From assembly GCF_002797715.1 (NCBI RefSeq), contig NZ_PGFF01000001.1, positions 3,309,304 to 3,373,303 on the forward strand: DNA of 64,000 nucleotides, written 5' to 3'. This DNA is from Diaminobutyricimonas aerilata. Lineage in GTDB: Bacteria > Actinomycetota > Actinomycetes > Actinomycetales > Microbacteriaceae. Made by a program: the position numbers and the translations under genes. Positions 41,958-51,100 of the stretch are shown here, piece by piece; the first letter of the stretch is position 1, and each line of letters opens with the position of its first letter. The notes under the pieces were generated by a model that ran no database searches, was not told the origin of the DNA, and was given only the letters and a program-made list of their open reading frames with translations.

Positions 41958-42524
41958 ATGTCCGACCGATTCACGGAATACCCGCTCGACAAGGTGCACC
42001 GCCTCTTCGAGCCCGGCCCCGTCGTGCTCGTCTCTACCGCGGACGAACAGGGGCGTGCCAACCTCATGACGAACGGGTTCAACATGACGGTGCGGCACTC
42101 CAGCACGATCGCGCTCGTCGTCGGCCCGTGGGACCACTCCTTCTCGGCGCTGCGCGCGACCGGGGAGTGCGTGATCGGGCTCCCCGGTCGGGACATCCTC
42201 GAGACCGTCGTCGACATCGGCAACGTGTCGGGCGCGGACACGGACAAATGGGAGCGCTTCGGCCTGACACCGGCCCCCGCGGCGACGGTGCGCGCACCCC
42301 TCGTGTCCGAGTGCTTCGCAAACGTCGAGTGCACCGTCGCCGACGACCGGCTCGTCGGCGACTACGACCTGTGGCTGCTGCGGATCGAGAAGGCGTGGAT
42401 CGACCCGGCCGCGCCCGCGGCGAGCGAGGTGCACCACCGCGGCGACGGCACCTTCTCGACGAACGGCGACCTGATCGACCTGCGGCGTCGGATGACCAAG
42501 TGGGAAGCGCTCACGCGCGACTGA
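41958..42524 (+). CDS. Flavin reductase-family protein
   Basis: The 188-residue protein has the FMN-binding split-barrel pattern of flavin reductase-like proteins: VVLVSTADEQGRANLMTNGFNMTVRHSS at the start, VVGPWDHSFSALRATGECVIGLPG, and a late FANVECTVADDRLVGDYDLWLLRIEKAW strand pair. It would bind FMN and reduce it or act on a substrate through it. Its position between SDR genes, 10 bases after the first, suggests a shared oxidoreductive pathway. There is no paired monooxygenase in the cluster. Confidence 0.87.
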   Translation: MSDRFTEYPLDKVHRLFEPGPVVLVSTADEQGRANLMTNGFNMTVRHSSTIALVVGPWDHSFSALRATGECVIGLPGRDILETVVDIGNVSGADTDKWERFGLTPAPAATVRAPLVSECFANVECTVADDRLVGDYDLWLLRIEKAWIDPAAPAASEVHHRGDGTFSTNGDLIDLRRRMTKWEALTRD

Positions 42525-42570
42525 CACCGGTCGGCGGGCAGTCGGCCACCACATTCGGAAGGAGAAGACA

Positions 42571-43365
42571 GTGGAGATCGAAGGCAGAACCGTCGTGCTC
42601 ACCGGCGCGACGAGCGGGATCGGGGCTGCAGCGGCACGACGGCTGGCAGCCGAGGCCGGTCACCTGATCGTGCAAGGCCCTGAGTCGGAGGCGGAGGTCG
42701 GCGAGCTGCTCGCGGAACTGCGGTCCGCCGGCCGGGCATCCGTCGACTACGTGAGCGCCGACTTCACCTCCTTCGCCGAGGTGCGCAGCGCCGCACGGCG
42801 CGTGCTCGACCTCGCCGACGGGATCGACGTGCTCGTGAACAACGCGGGCGTGCCGGGCAGCAGGCGCCGGCAGCTCACCGCCGACGGGCACGAGCGCACC
42901 ATCCAGGTCAACTACCTCGCGCTGACCCTGTGGTCGGAGCTGCTGATCCCCGGGATGAGCGACGGCGGGCGGATCGTCAACGTCGGATCGACGACCCACC
43001 GGATGACCTCGCTCGCCCTCGACGATCTCGACCTGGAGCACGGGTACGACCCGGTGCGCGCCTACGCCCAGTCGAAGCTCGCCATCGTCACCTACTCCGC
43101 GTGGCTCGCGAGCCGGCTCCCGCGCGACATCAGCGTCGTCGCGATCAGCCCCGGCGTGATCAGCACCTCGCTGCTCCACTCCATGTTCGGCGGCGGCGGG
43201 GCTCCGGTCGAGCACGGAGGCGCACGCATCCGCGAGGCGGTGCTCGCCGACGTGCCGTCCGGCACCTACATCGACGACGGGGAGGTCATCGCGGCCAGCG
43301 ACGACGCCCTCGATGAGCACACCCAGGCCGGGCTCGCGGACCTCACGCGACGCCTGACCTCCTGA
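42571..43365 (+). CDS. SDR oxidoreductase (retinol dehydrogenase-like)
   Basis: This 264-residue SDR has TGATSGIGAAAA, VNNAGVPG, Ser140 in VNVGSTTHR and Tyr165/Lys169 in YAQSKLA, with the D-L-D-L-E-H segment before the active site typical of the retinol dehydrogenase/WW-oxidoreductase-like branch. All catalytic residues are present. GTG 42571 follows GGAAGGAG. It lies 46 bases after the flavin reductase. Its substrate is unknown. Confidence 0.9.
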   Translation: MEIEGRTVVLTGATSGIGAAAARRLAAEAGHLIVQGPESEAEVGELLAELRSAGRASVDYVSADFTSFAEVRSAARRVLDLADGIDVLVNNAGVPGSRRRQLTADGHERTIQVNYLALTLWSELLIPGMSDGGRIVNVGSTTHRMTSLALDDLDLEHGYDPVRAYAQSKLAIVTYSAWLASRLPRDISVVAISPGVISTSLLHSMFGGGGAPVEHGGARIREAVLADVPSGTYIDDGEVIAASDDALDEHTQAGLADLTRRLTS

Positions 43366-43424
43366 ACCAGGACGGCACGTCCGCTCCTGATCCGAGAAAC
43401 AACGACGCAGAAGGGAAGACACTC

Positions 43425-44159
43425 ATGGGAAAGCTGGATGGGAAGGTCGCCATCATCACGGGCGCCGCTCGGGGGATGGGCGCCGCGCACGCGCGTCTGT
43501 TCGTCGCCGAGGGGGCGAAGGTGGTGCTCGCCGACGTGCTCACGGAGCAGGGCGAGAAGGTGGCGGAGGAACTCGGCGACAGCGCGCGCTTCGTTCCGCT
43601 CGACGTGCGCGACCGGGAGCAGTGGACGGTGGTGGTCGACACCGCCGCGCGCGAGTTCGGTCGCGTCGACATCCTCGTCAACAACGCCGGGATCTTCCGG
43701 CGCGAGCCGATCGAGACCCACAGCCACGAGATGTGGGACGAGGTGATCGGCGTGAACCTCACCGGGGTGTGGAACGGCACCAAGGCCGTCATCGACGAGA
43801 TGCGCAAGGCCGGCGGAGGCTCCATCATCAACGTCTCGTCGACGGCGGGCATCACGGGCTACGCGTACCTGCCCGCGTACTCGGCGTCGAAGTGGGCGCT
43901 GCGCGGGCTGACGAAGGCGACGGCGCTCGACCTCGGCGGATTCGGCATCCGGGCCAACACCGTGCACCCCGGATTCGTGCGCACCCCGATGACCGAGGAG
44001 CTCGGCGACAACACGGCCAACGTCGCGCTGCACCGTCAGGCGGAGGACACGGAGCTGTCGCCCCTCGTGCTCTTCCTGGCGAGCGACGACTCCGCTTTCG
44101 CGACCGGCGGCGAGTTCATCGCCGACGGCGGCGAGTCGGCGGGCATCCCGGCGCGCTGA
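43425..44159 (+). CDS. SDR oxidoreductase (3-alpha/20-beta-hydroxysteroid dehydrogenase-like)
   Basis: The 244-residue protein is a classical SDR: TGAARGMGAAHA, VNNAGIF, serine in NVSSTAG, tyrosine/lysine in YSASKWAL, and GGEFIADGGESAG at the end. The GAARGMG variant and overall sequence are those of the hydroxysteroid dehydrogenase-like group, though an actual steroid substrate is not proven. AGAAGGGAAG precedes ATG 43425. It is the last gene before a terminator at 44202-44230. Confidence 0.92.
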   Translation: MGKLDGKVAIITGAARGMGAAHARLFVAEGAKVVLADVLTEQGEKVAEELGDSARFVPLDVRDREQWTVVVDTAAREFGRVDILVNNAGIFRREPIETHSHEMWDEVIGVNLTGVWNGTKAVIDEMRKAGGGSIINVSSTAGITGYAYLPAYSASKWALRGLTKATALDLGGFGIRANTVHPGFVRTPMTEELGDNTANVALHRQAEDTELSPLVLFLASDDSAFATGGEFIADGGESAGIPAR

Positions 44160-44201
44160 CACATCGGCCATGAGGCACCGGGTGCCCACCGCGCACCACG
44201 T

Positions 44202-44230
44202 GAAGGGCCGGTCCCCGTGACCGGCCCTTC
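44202..44230. terminator. Terminator at the end of the SDR cluster
   Basis: GAAGGGCCGGT (44202-44212) pairs perfectly with ACCGGCCCTTC (44220-44230) around a CCCCGTG loop. It separates the convergent SDR operon and crotonase gene. Confidence 0.88.
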
Positions 44231-44280
44231 ATGACGTAGCCGCGCTACTGCGTAACCATCCGCTCAGCCCGAACGGGCGA

Positions 44281-45141
44281 TCACTCGGCTGAGGGCCAGG
44301 GGATGGAGCGCAGAGACTCCTCGAGGTTCAGCTCCGCGACCCGCTGTTGCCCGCCGTGGCTCATGAGCACCTCGACCCGGTCGACCACGGCCTGCGGCGA
44401 GGGGTACACCTTGGCGTGCGCGCGAGCCTCTTCGGCCAGGTCGGGGACCGGTCCGCTCGCCTCCGCCGCGTCGAAGGCCTCCTTGGCCGCAGCCGCGACG
44501 CCCTTCGGGAGGAGCGCGATGCGGCGCGCGATCGAGTCGACCCACACGTCCAGGTACTGGCCGGGGATCTCGCGGTTGATCCATCCGTAGCGCTCGGCGG
44601 TTGCGCTGTCGTAGAGCTCGCCGCTCAAGGCGATCTCCAGCCCCCGCGCCCGCCCGACCAGTCGGTTGAGGTACTGAGTGCCACCACCGCCGGGGAAGAT
44701 GCCCATCAACGATTCCGGCTGCGAGAGCCAGGTCTCGCCGGCGGCCGCGAAACGCATGTCGGCGGTCATGGCGAATTCGGCTCCCCCTGCACGCAGTCGG
44801 CCCCGGAGCTTCGCGATCGTGATTTGAGGGAGGTTGCGGAGCCGTTCGTGAAGCTGTTGCAGCGGGTTGAGAGCCGGGTCTGCTTCGGGGTCGGCAAGCG
44901 CCATGAGGCCGGCCGGGTCGAACATCCAGTTGTTGTCCGCGTGCGCCGCGAAGAATTCCGGGTTGGCGCTCTGGAACACGATCACCCGCACTCCCTCATC
45001 GCTCTGCACGACGCGGGCGAAGCGGGAGAGATCCGCGACCAGGCGCGCGTCCTCGACATTCACCGGCGCGTTGTCGATCGTGACGTACGCCACCCCCTCC
45101 CTGATGTTGACCCGAATCGCCTCGAAGTCCTCGTACTGCAT
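44281..45141 (-). CDS. Enoyl-CoA hydratase/isomerase-family (crotonase) protein
   Basis: The 286-residue product has the crotonase fold: GVAYVTIDNAPVNVEDARL at the N-terminus, the oxyanion-hole loop FFAAHADNNW, and the family core AGGAEFAMTADMRFAAAGETWLSQPESLMGIFPGGGGTQYLNRLVGRARGLEI. It acts on acyl-CoA thioesters or related compounds; the specific reaction is uncertain. ATG 45141 has GGAG six bases upstream, whereas ATG 45153 has none. It is divergent from the TetR gene at 45213, with paired operators between them. Confidence 0.9.
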   Translation of the reverse strand: MQYEDFEAIRVNIREGVAYVTIDNAPVNVEDARLVADLSRFARVVQSDEGVRVIVFQSANPEFFAAHADNNWMFDPAGLMALADPEADPALNPLQQLHERLRNLPQITIAKLRGRLRAGGAEFAMTADMRFAAAGETWLSQPESLMGIFPGGGGTQYLNRLVGRARGLEIALSGELYDSATAERYGWINREIPGQYLDVWVDSIARRIALLPKGVAAAAKEAFDAAEASGPVPDLAEEARAHAKVYPSPQAVVDRVEVLMSHGGQQRVAELNLEESLRSIPWPSAE

Positions 45142-45152
45142 CGTCCACTCCA

Positions 45153-45205
45153 TTCTGTATTGGTCACTACAGATCGTAGCACGTTCTGTAGTGATTGATA
45201 TAGAA
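45153..45205. promoter_or_regulatory. Twin TetR operators between crotonase and TetR genes
   Basis: Two sites share the pattern TTCTGTA-N8-TACAGAA: TTCTGTA/TACAGAT at 45153-45174 and TTCTGTA/TATAGAA at 45184-45205, each with one mismatch, centres 31 bases apart. The second covers the TAGAAT promoter box (45201-45206) of the TetR gene, the first lies just ahead of the crotonase start. Confidence 0.8.
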
Positions 45206-45212
45206 TGGGCTC

Positions 45213-45779
45213 ATGGCCGGACGACCTCGCTCTTTCGACAGAGCCGCTGCCCTGGAAACCGCGATGCGCGAGTTCTGGGGGCGCGGCTACGCGGGCGTGA
45301 CGACGGCGCAGCTCGCGAGCGCCATCGGCATCAATCAGCCCAGCCTGTATGCGGCATTCGGCGACAAGGCGACCCTCTTCGCGGAGGCGTCCGATCTGTA
45401 CGCGACGAACCTGGACCGCTCGCTCGGCGAAGCCCTCGCCGCGCGACACGTGCGAGCGGCCATGGCGGCGTTGCTTCGTTCCGCCGTTCTCAACTTCACT
45501 CGGGAGGACGCGCCGCACGGATGTCTCATCATGCGGGAACCGTTGCTCGCCGAGCGTCGCAGAGCCACCCGGGAGGCGATTCTTCGCCGCTTCGAAGCTG
45601 CCGTCGCGGATGGGGAGGTTCGCAACACCGACGAGGCTCGGGCTCTCGCCGACTACGTGAACGGTGTGTTGGCCGGCATCGCTGCGCGAGCACTCGACGG
45701 AGCCAAGCGCGACGAGTTGCAGCGCATCGCCGATCTTGCGCTCGAGGCGCTCCCCCGCACCAACGTCGTCACGCCCTGA
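45213..45779 (+). CDS. TetR-family transcriptional regulator
   Basis: This 188-residue TetR protein has MAGRPRSFDRAAALETAMREFWGRGYAGVTTAQLASAIGINQPSLYAAFGDKATLF as its DNA-binding domain and a helical domain with CLIMREPLLAERRRATREAI, resembling regulators of the YvdT/AcrR-like group controlling small redox or acyl enzymes. ATG 45213 is six bases after TAGAAT, so it is leaderless. Two operators lie in the divergent gap, consistent with repression of itself and the crotonase. Confidence 0.92.
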   Translation: MAGRPRSFDRAAALETAMREFWGRGYAGVTTAQLASAIGINQPSLYAAFGDKATLFAEASDLYATNLDRSLGEALAARHVRAAMAALLRSAVLNFTREDAPHGCLIMREPLLAERRRATREAILRRFEAAVADGEVRNTDEARALADYVNGVLAGIAARALDGAKRDELQRIADLALEALPRTNVVTP

Positions 45780-45993
45780 CCCTGTCCACGCGCGAGCGAT
45801 GGGGCGTCGCCTCCCTCCGATCAGCGACGCGCGCTGAGCCCGCCGGACCGCGCCTCGCTCCCGGCGCCGATCTCGGCGTGCCGGCTGGCTGCGCCACTCC
45901 TCCACAGCGGATCATCGGGACTGCCCATCCACAGCGGAACAGCCCTCTGGCCAGGAGAAACGTATTGTCGGTGGTGAGGTTCACGATCGGAGT
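45780..45993. other. Intergenic region before the HNH gene
   Basis: This 214-base gap holds a direct repeat TCCACAGCGGA at 45901-45911 and 45928-45938 and a TATTGT box at 45963-45968 that may promote the HNH gene. No terminator hairpin or further gene was found. Confidence 0.5.
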
Positions 45994-47364
45994 ATGGACA
46001 GAGCGGTGGCCCTTCTCGAGCAGGCGGAACACCTGCTGCGCGAGGCCGCCGCGCTGGCGGTCCAGCCGCTGACCGACGCGGAGCTGTGCGACCTCACTCG
46101 ACGCGGCGAGGTCGTCGGTCGGCTCGCCGACGCGGTGCGCGTGGCCACCGCGGGCGAGGTCGCGGAGCGGTCCCGTCACGAGCTCGGCACCGCGGGTCTC
46201 GCCTACCGGAACGGATGCACGCGACCGGCACACCTCATCGAGCGGATCGCCCTCGTCTCGCAGCGGGAGGCGCACGCCCGGATCCGCCTCGCCGGGGCCC
46301 TGCGTGGTCGGGTGACGCTCACCGGGGACCCGTTGCCCGCATCCCACCCGGCGGTGGCGGATGCGGTGCGGGATGGGCGGGTGGGAGTCGAGTCGGCGAT
46401 CCGGATCATCGACATGCTCGACTCCGTGGCCGCTCGCGGCCAGGTGCACCCCGACGAGCTGGATGCCGCGGAACTCGAACTGGTCACCCTCGCGGTCACC
46501 ACCTCCGCGGATGCGTTGAAGCACTCCATCGCGGTGTGGCAGGCGCACCTCGATCAAGACGGCGCCCGGCCCCGAGAGGAGGTGCTGCGAGCTCAGCGTC
46601 GATTCACGATCGGACGGGAGGTGGACGGGATGACTCCGTTCTCCGGCCTCGCCGACCCTCTCTCCGCTGGGCTCTTGCGCGCCGCCATGGCCGAGAGCAC
46701 CGCACCGGGCCGCTCTCCGCGTTTCCTCGGTCCCGGTGACCTCGACCCCAGCGACCCGGACTCGGACCCGCGCACCCGTGGGCAACGGCAGTTCGACACC
46801 CTGCTGGGACTCGTCACGGCCGGCCTGAGGTCGCCGGATGGCGGGTCGCTGCGGCCGACCGCGCTGGTGAGCATCGTCGTCTCCGCACAAGACCTCGCCG
46901 CCGGGTCGGGGTCGGCGTGGATCGACGACGTCGACACCCCGATCAGCGCCTTCACCGCCAAGGCGCTCACCTGCGACGCCGACACGTCGACCATCGTCCT
47001 CGGCGACAACGGCGAAGTGCTCCACCTCGGACGCAAAGAGCGCCTGTTCACTGCGGCGCAACGCCGTGCGCTCGCAATCCGGTACGGCGGATGCATCTGG
47101 CCCGGGTGCACGGCACCGCCCTCGTGGTGTCACGCGCACCACCTCGTCGAGTGGAGGCACAACGGACCCACCGACATCGACAACGGCGTGCTGTTGTGCA
47201 CGGCACACCACTACATGCTCCACAACAGCGACTACCGGTTACGGATGATCCGCGGCAAACCCCACATGCTCGCCCCGCCGCACATCGACGCCGCCCGACA
47301 GTGGCGCGCCCTCGGTCGACAACGCGCCACCGCGAAAGCCATCCCGGCAGCACGGTCGGGGTGA
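45994..47364 (+). CDS. DUF222/HNH endonuclease-signature protein
   Basis: The 456-residue protein has an N-terminal helical DUF222 domain (from LLEQAEHLLREAAAL to the SAFTAKALTCDAD region) and a C-terminal HNH motif: YGGCIWPGCTAPPSWCHAHHLVEW, then NGPTDIDNGVLLCTAHHYMLHN, with two Cys pairs/His to hold zinc and the catalytic histidine. Actinobacterial genomes carry many copies; they are thought to be selfish or DNA-metabolising nucleases but no role is proven. A weak GGAG is close to ATG 45994. It is followed by a cluster of palindromic repeats. Confidence 0.92.
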   Translation: MDRAVALLEQAEHLLREAAALAVQPLTDAELCDLTRRGEVVGRLADAVRVATAGEVAERSRHELGTAGLAYRNGCTRPAHLIERIALVSQREAHARIRLAGALRGRVTLTGDPLPASHPAVADAVRDGRVGVESAIRIIDMLDSVAARGQVHPDELDAAELELVTLAVTTSADALKHSIAVWQAHLDQDGARPREEVLRAQRRFTIGREVDGMTPFSGLADPLSAGLLRAAMAESTAPGRSPRFLGPGDLDPSDPDSDPRTRGQRQFDTLLGLVTAGLRSPDGGSLRPTALVSIVVSAQDLAAGSGSAWIDDVDTPISAFTAKALTCDADTSTIVLGDNGEVLHLGRKERLFTAAQRRALAIRYGGCIWPGCTAPPSWCHAHHLVEWRHNGPTDIDNGVLLCTAHHYMLHNSDYRLRMIRGKPHMLAPPHIDAARQWRALGRQRATAKAIPAARSG

Positions 47365-47390
47365 GAGGCACGGGCGGGTGGCCCAACCGC

Positions 47391-47535
47391 AAGCTCAGCC
47401 TGTCGAAGCGGGTGACACAACAGTTCCCTTCGACAGGCTCAGGGAACGGACGGTCGCTGAGCCTGTCGAAGCGGGTTGCACAACGGTTCCCTTCGACAAG
47501 CTCAGGGAACGGGACCCCGACCACTCAGGGAACGG
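47391..47535. repeat. Cluster of palindromic repeats in two 63-base units
   Basis: Four copies of the CCTGTCGA-core element lie here: 47394-47412, 47423-47447, 47456-47475 and 47486-47510, plus a partial CTCAGGGAACGGG ending at 47535. They form two tandem units offset by exactly 63 bases (GCCTGTCGAAG at 47398 and 47461), each with one half ending in GCGGG and one full GTTCCC...GGGAAC palindrome. It fills the gap between the HNH and DUF4396 genes. Confidence 0.9.
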
Positions 47536-47542
47536 GCGCGGG

Positions 47543-48046
47543 TCAGTGGTGGTACGCGTGGACGACCGCGTGGCCCTTGCCGCGCGCGATCATCCAGCGG
47601 TTCACCGGGGTGGTCACCACGAACGCGAGCGCGAGCGCACCGGCGAGCGAGACCCAGAACACCCACGACGTGACGCCCGCCTCCATCGCGCCCGGGATCG
47701 AGAGCATCGCCGCGTTGTCGACGACCTCCATGACGGCGATCGAGATGGTGTCCGCCGCGAGCGCGATCTTGAGGGCGTTGCGGAACGGCACGCCGGCGCG
47801 CAGTACACCGCGCATCGTCAGCGCGTAGCCGAACACGAACGCGAGAGCGATGGCGAGGGCCACGGTGGCCAGGTCGTGCAGACCGAGGCTCGTTCCGATC
47901 ACCATGCCGAGCACCTCGCCGATGGCGCATCCGATCAGACAGTGCAGCGTCGCCTGCGCCGCCATCCCCCACGACACCGAGCGCCATCCGGCCGCCTCGT
48001 CATGGCCGTGGTGTTCGTGCCCCGTGTGCATCGCGTGATCCGACAT
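47543..48046 (-). CDS. DUF4396 membrane protein with His-rich N-terminus
   Basis: The 167-residue protein starts MSDHAMHTGHEHHGHDE, with six histidines in the first 15 residues, followed by about four membrane helices (LHCLIGCAIGEVLGMVIGTSL, VALAIALAFVFGYAL, and two near the end). A conserved Cys/Gly helix and NALKIALAADTISIAVMEVVDN are typical of DUF4396 proteins, which are often near copper genes. AGGAGG precedes ATG 48046. A CsoR-like palindrome lies 22-38 bases upstream. A role in copper handling is a reasonable inference. Confidence 0.85.
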   Translation of the reverse strand: MSDHAMHTGHEHHGHDEAAGWRSVSWGMAAQATLHCLIGCAIGEVLGMVIGTSLGLHDLATVALAIALAFVFGYALTMRGVLRAGVPFRNALKIALAADTISIAVMEVVDNAAMLSIPGAMEAGVTSWVFWVSLAGALALAFVVTTPVNRWMIARGKGHAVVHAYHH

Positions 48047-48067
48047 GATGACCTCCTGACGATGAGC

Positions 48068-48084
48068 ATACCCCTAGGGGGTAT
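48068..48084. promoter_or_regulatory. CsoR-like copper operator
   Basis: ATACCCC-TAG-GGGGTAT is a perfect 7+7 palindrome of the G-tract type bound by CsoR copper repressors. It overlaps a TATGCT box on the minus strand (48070-48065) that would promote the DUF4396 gene. No csoR gene is in the window. Confidence 0.75.
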
Positions 48085-48170
48085 AATCGCAAGCCCCGGC
48101 CGCACATTCCACCCGCACGCCGAAGTGCCCCGTCGACTCGAGGCCGACGGGGCGCTGAGAACGAGGGGTG

Positions 48171-51100
48171 TCAGCTCTCCCGACGGCGACGGATGCCGAA
48201 CAGCACGGCTCCGCCGAGCAGCAGCATCCCGGCACCCAGCGCGAGCGGCAGCGCGTCGCCCGCTCCCGTCGCCGCGAGCGCGCCGCCGACCGGACGCACC
48301 GGTGCACCGGCGGCCGGCGAGGTCGGATCGACCGCGACGAGTGCCGGCAGCACCTCGAGCGGCGTCCATCCGATCACCGCACCGTCCGCATCCTGCACCG
48401 CGAGCCGGTAGTCGCCCACCGGAGCGGATGCGGGGATCACCGCGAAGATGCGGCCGTCGGCACCGACGCGGGTCCACCCGCCGAGCGCGATGGGCCCGTC
48501 GCCGTGCAACCACGCCTGCACCCACTGACCGGCGAACTGCGTTCCCACCGTGATCGCGATCGCGTCACCCTGACGCGCGCTGTCGGGCGCGTCGATCGCG
48601 TTCTCGCCGGCCGGATCGAGCTGGTCGCCCGGAACGGGGACCGACGGCTGCGCGGGAGCACCGTCGCCCGGCTCCTCGCCACCCGGCTCCTCGTCGTCGC
48701 CGAGCAGCGTGAACGCGCGCACCTCCGAGTAGGCGACCGCACCGTGCGGGTCCGTCGACTGCACGTACCAGGCGTGCGTGCCCTCACCCGCGGCCCACTC
48801 GGTCTCGAGTTCCGCCCCGCTCTCGACATCCGAGAACGAGCCGAGAACATCCGCCGTCAGCACGTCCGCCTGGAACGCGTCCGCCGCGAGCGTCTTCGCA
48901 CGGGGCACGATGCCGGCCTGCGCGTAGGGGATCGTGAACTCCTGGTGCTGCTGCTCGAGCGTCGGGTCCTCGGAGTCGTAGTCGTGCTCGTAGGGCGAGA
49001 ACGTACGCACCGTGATCGCCTGACCGACGTTGTCGAAGTGCATGAGGCGCAGGTACCCCTGACCGCCCTCCGGCAGACCCTGGTAGTCGAACAGCATCGC
49101 CGTGACCGTGCGATCGGGCGTGCCGTCGCCGTCGTCGTCGTACTCGAACAGGCGCGTGTACGCGTCGTGGTAGTGCCCCGACGACACGAACCTGACGTTC
49201 GGGTTGACGGCGATGACCTCGTCGAGGATGCGCTGCGGCACCGGTCCGAGGCCGCCGGTCGTGAGCATGAACTCGTGCAGGGCGACGATCGCGGTGCGCT
49301 CGGGGTACTGCGCGAGCACCTCGTTCATCCACGCGATCTGCTCGTCGCCGGGCGCCCATCCCATGTAGAGCACGATGAAGTCGAGCCCGCCCATGGTCAT
49401 GAGGTCGTAGTGCCCGCGGTTGTCGAGGTGCGTGCCGCCGTACCAGGGGTTGTCGGCGTACCGCGCCTCGCCGAAGTACTGGCTGTACTTCGTGTAGTCG
49501 TTCGTCTGCTGGTTGACGTCGTGGTTGCCGGCGAGCACGCCGTACGGCAGATCCGCGTCGTCGAGCAGGCGGTACGCCGGGTCGGCGCGCAGCCACTGGG
49601 CCGGGTCCTCCGACTGGTCGACGATGTCGCCCGTGTGCATGAGGTACTGCAGGTTGAGGTCGCTGCGCTCGCGCAACAGGTACTGGTGGATGGCCACCTG
49701 GCGGTCGTAGATGTCGTCGTTCGCGTTGTAGTACTGCGTGTCCGACTCCCACGCGAACGTGAAGTCGTACGCCGAACGCGGGGTGTCCTCCGGGTGGTTC
49801 GGCTCGACCGGGGTCTGCCGCGTCGACAGGTCGTCGCCGGCGAAGCCCTCCGAATGCTGCACGAGCACCGTCACCACGCCGTCGCGGGCGTAGGCGTCCG
49901 CAGCCACGAGCGCGTCGAGCGTGAACGTCGTCGGCGCGCCGCCGGTGGTGAGGTGCCGGTCGACCTCGGTCCACGCGCCCGCGGCCGGGTCGAGCACGTA
50001 CATGAGCACCTTGGCGTCGGCGTTCGCCGATCCGTCCCAGCGGATGCGCACCTGGGCGCCCTCGCCGGCGTCGGCCGGCACGGCCACCTCGAAGAGCTGG
50101 TACGGCAGCTTGCTCGAGCTCTCGACACTGCCGATCGTCTCGTCGAAGGCGGCCATCGCACGCGCCTGGTCCTCGGTCACGGGCGTCGCCTCGGGGCGGT
50201 CCACGGCGAGGGCGTCCGTCGCGGTACCGCTCGACACCTGGACGCCGGCGCCCGGCGTCAGCTCGTAGCCGCGGCGGAACGACACGTCGAGCCGGTCGCC
50301 GCTCGGGTCCGTCGCGCGAGCGCGCAGGTCGACGGAGTCGCCCTCGAGCTCAGCGCCGTCCTCCGGCGACAGCAACTCGTTGCCGGGCTCCTCGACCGGG
50401 GTCGTGAAGCGCACCTCCCGCGTGCCGACGTTGCCGAGGGCATCCGTCGCCGTGAACACCGCGACGTGCTCCGCCGCGGCGAGCTGCAGCGAGGAGGTGC
50501 GGAACGGGAGGGTGATCGCCTCGCCGTCGAGCGTCGCGGTGAGGCTCTCAAGACCCGAGCCCCCATCCGTGGCCTCTGCGTCGATGACGAACTCGCCCTG
50601 GTAGAGACGCTCCTCGAGGTCGGTGGTCACCGCGGGCGCAGTGTTGTCGACCCTGACCGTCACGGTCGACGACCCGGCGGCGCCGACCGCCGAGACCGTG
50701 TGCGATCCGTCCGACACCTTCGTCGTGTCCCACTCGTGGGCCACGGAGGTGAAGGCGTCGTCGGGCAGCGTGAACGTCGTCTCGAAGTAGTCGACCGATC
50801 CGCCGCTGTCACCCATCGCGATGATCTTCGTCGGGTCGGTGTACTCGGGGGCGCGCAGCGTGCGGCCGTCCGGCAGCACGAGGCGCATGTTGTACACGGA
50901 GAAGTTGTCGTTGTTCTCGTTCGGGTCGATCTCCGGCGCCGCCTTCGTGCCGGCGTAGATCCGCACGGCGAAGGGGCGCCCGGGCTCGACCTCGTCGAGC
51001 GGGATGGCGGACTGCACGGTCTCGACGCCGCCGTAGACGCCGCGGTCGAAGATGGTGAGCACCTCGTCGCCCATGCGCACGCCGTTGCGGAAGTACGCGT

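Noticed and set aside
45901-45938. Direct repeat TCCACAGCGGA as a replication-origin or mobile-element end
   Set aside because: Two copies without DnaA-box consensus, target duplications or transposase are not enough; recorded only as part of the intergenic region.
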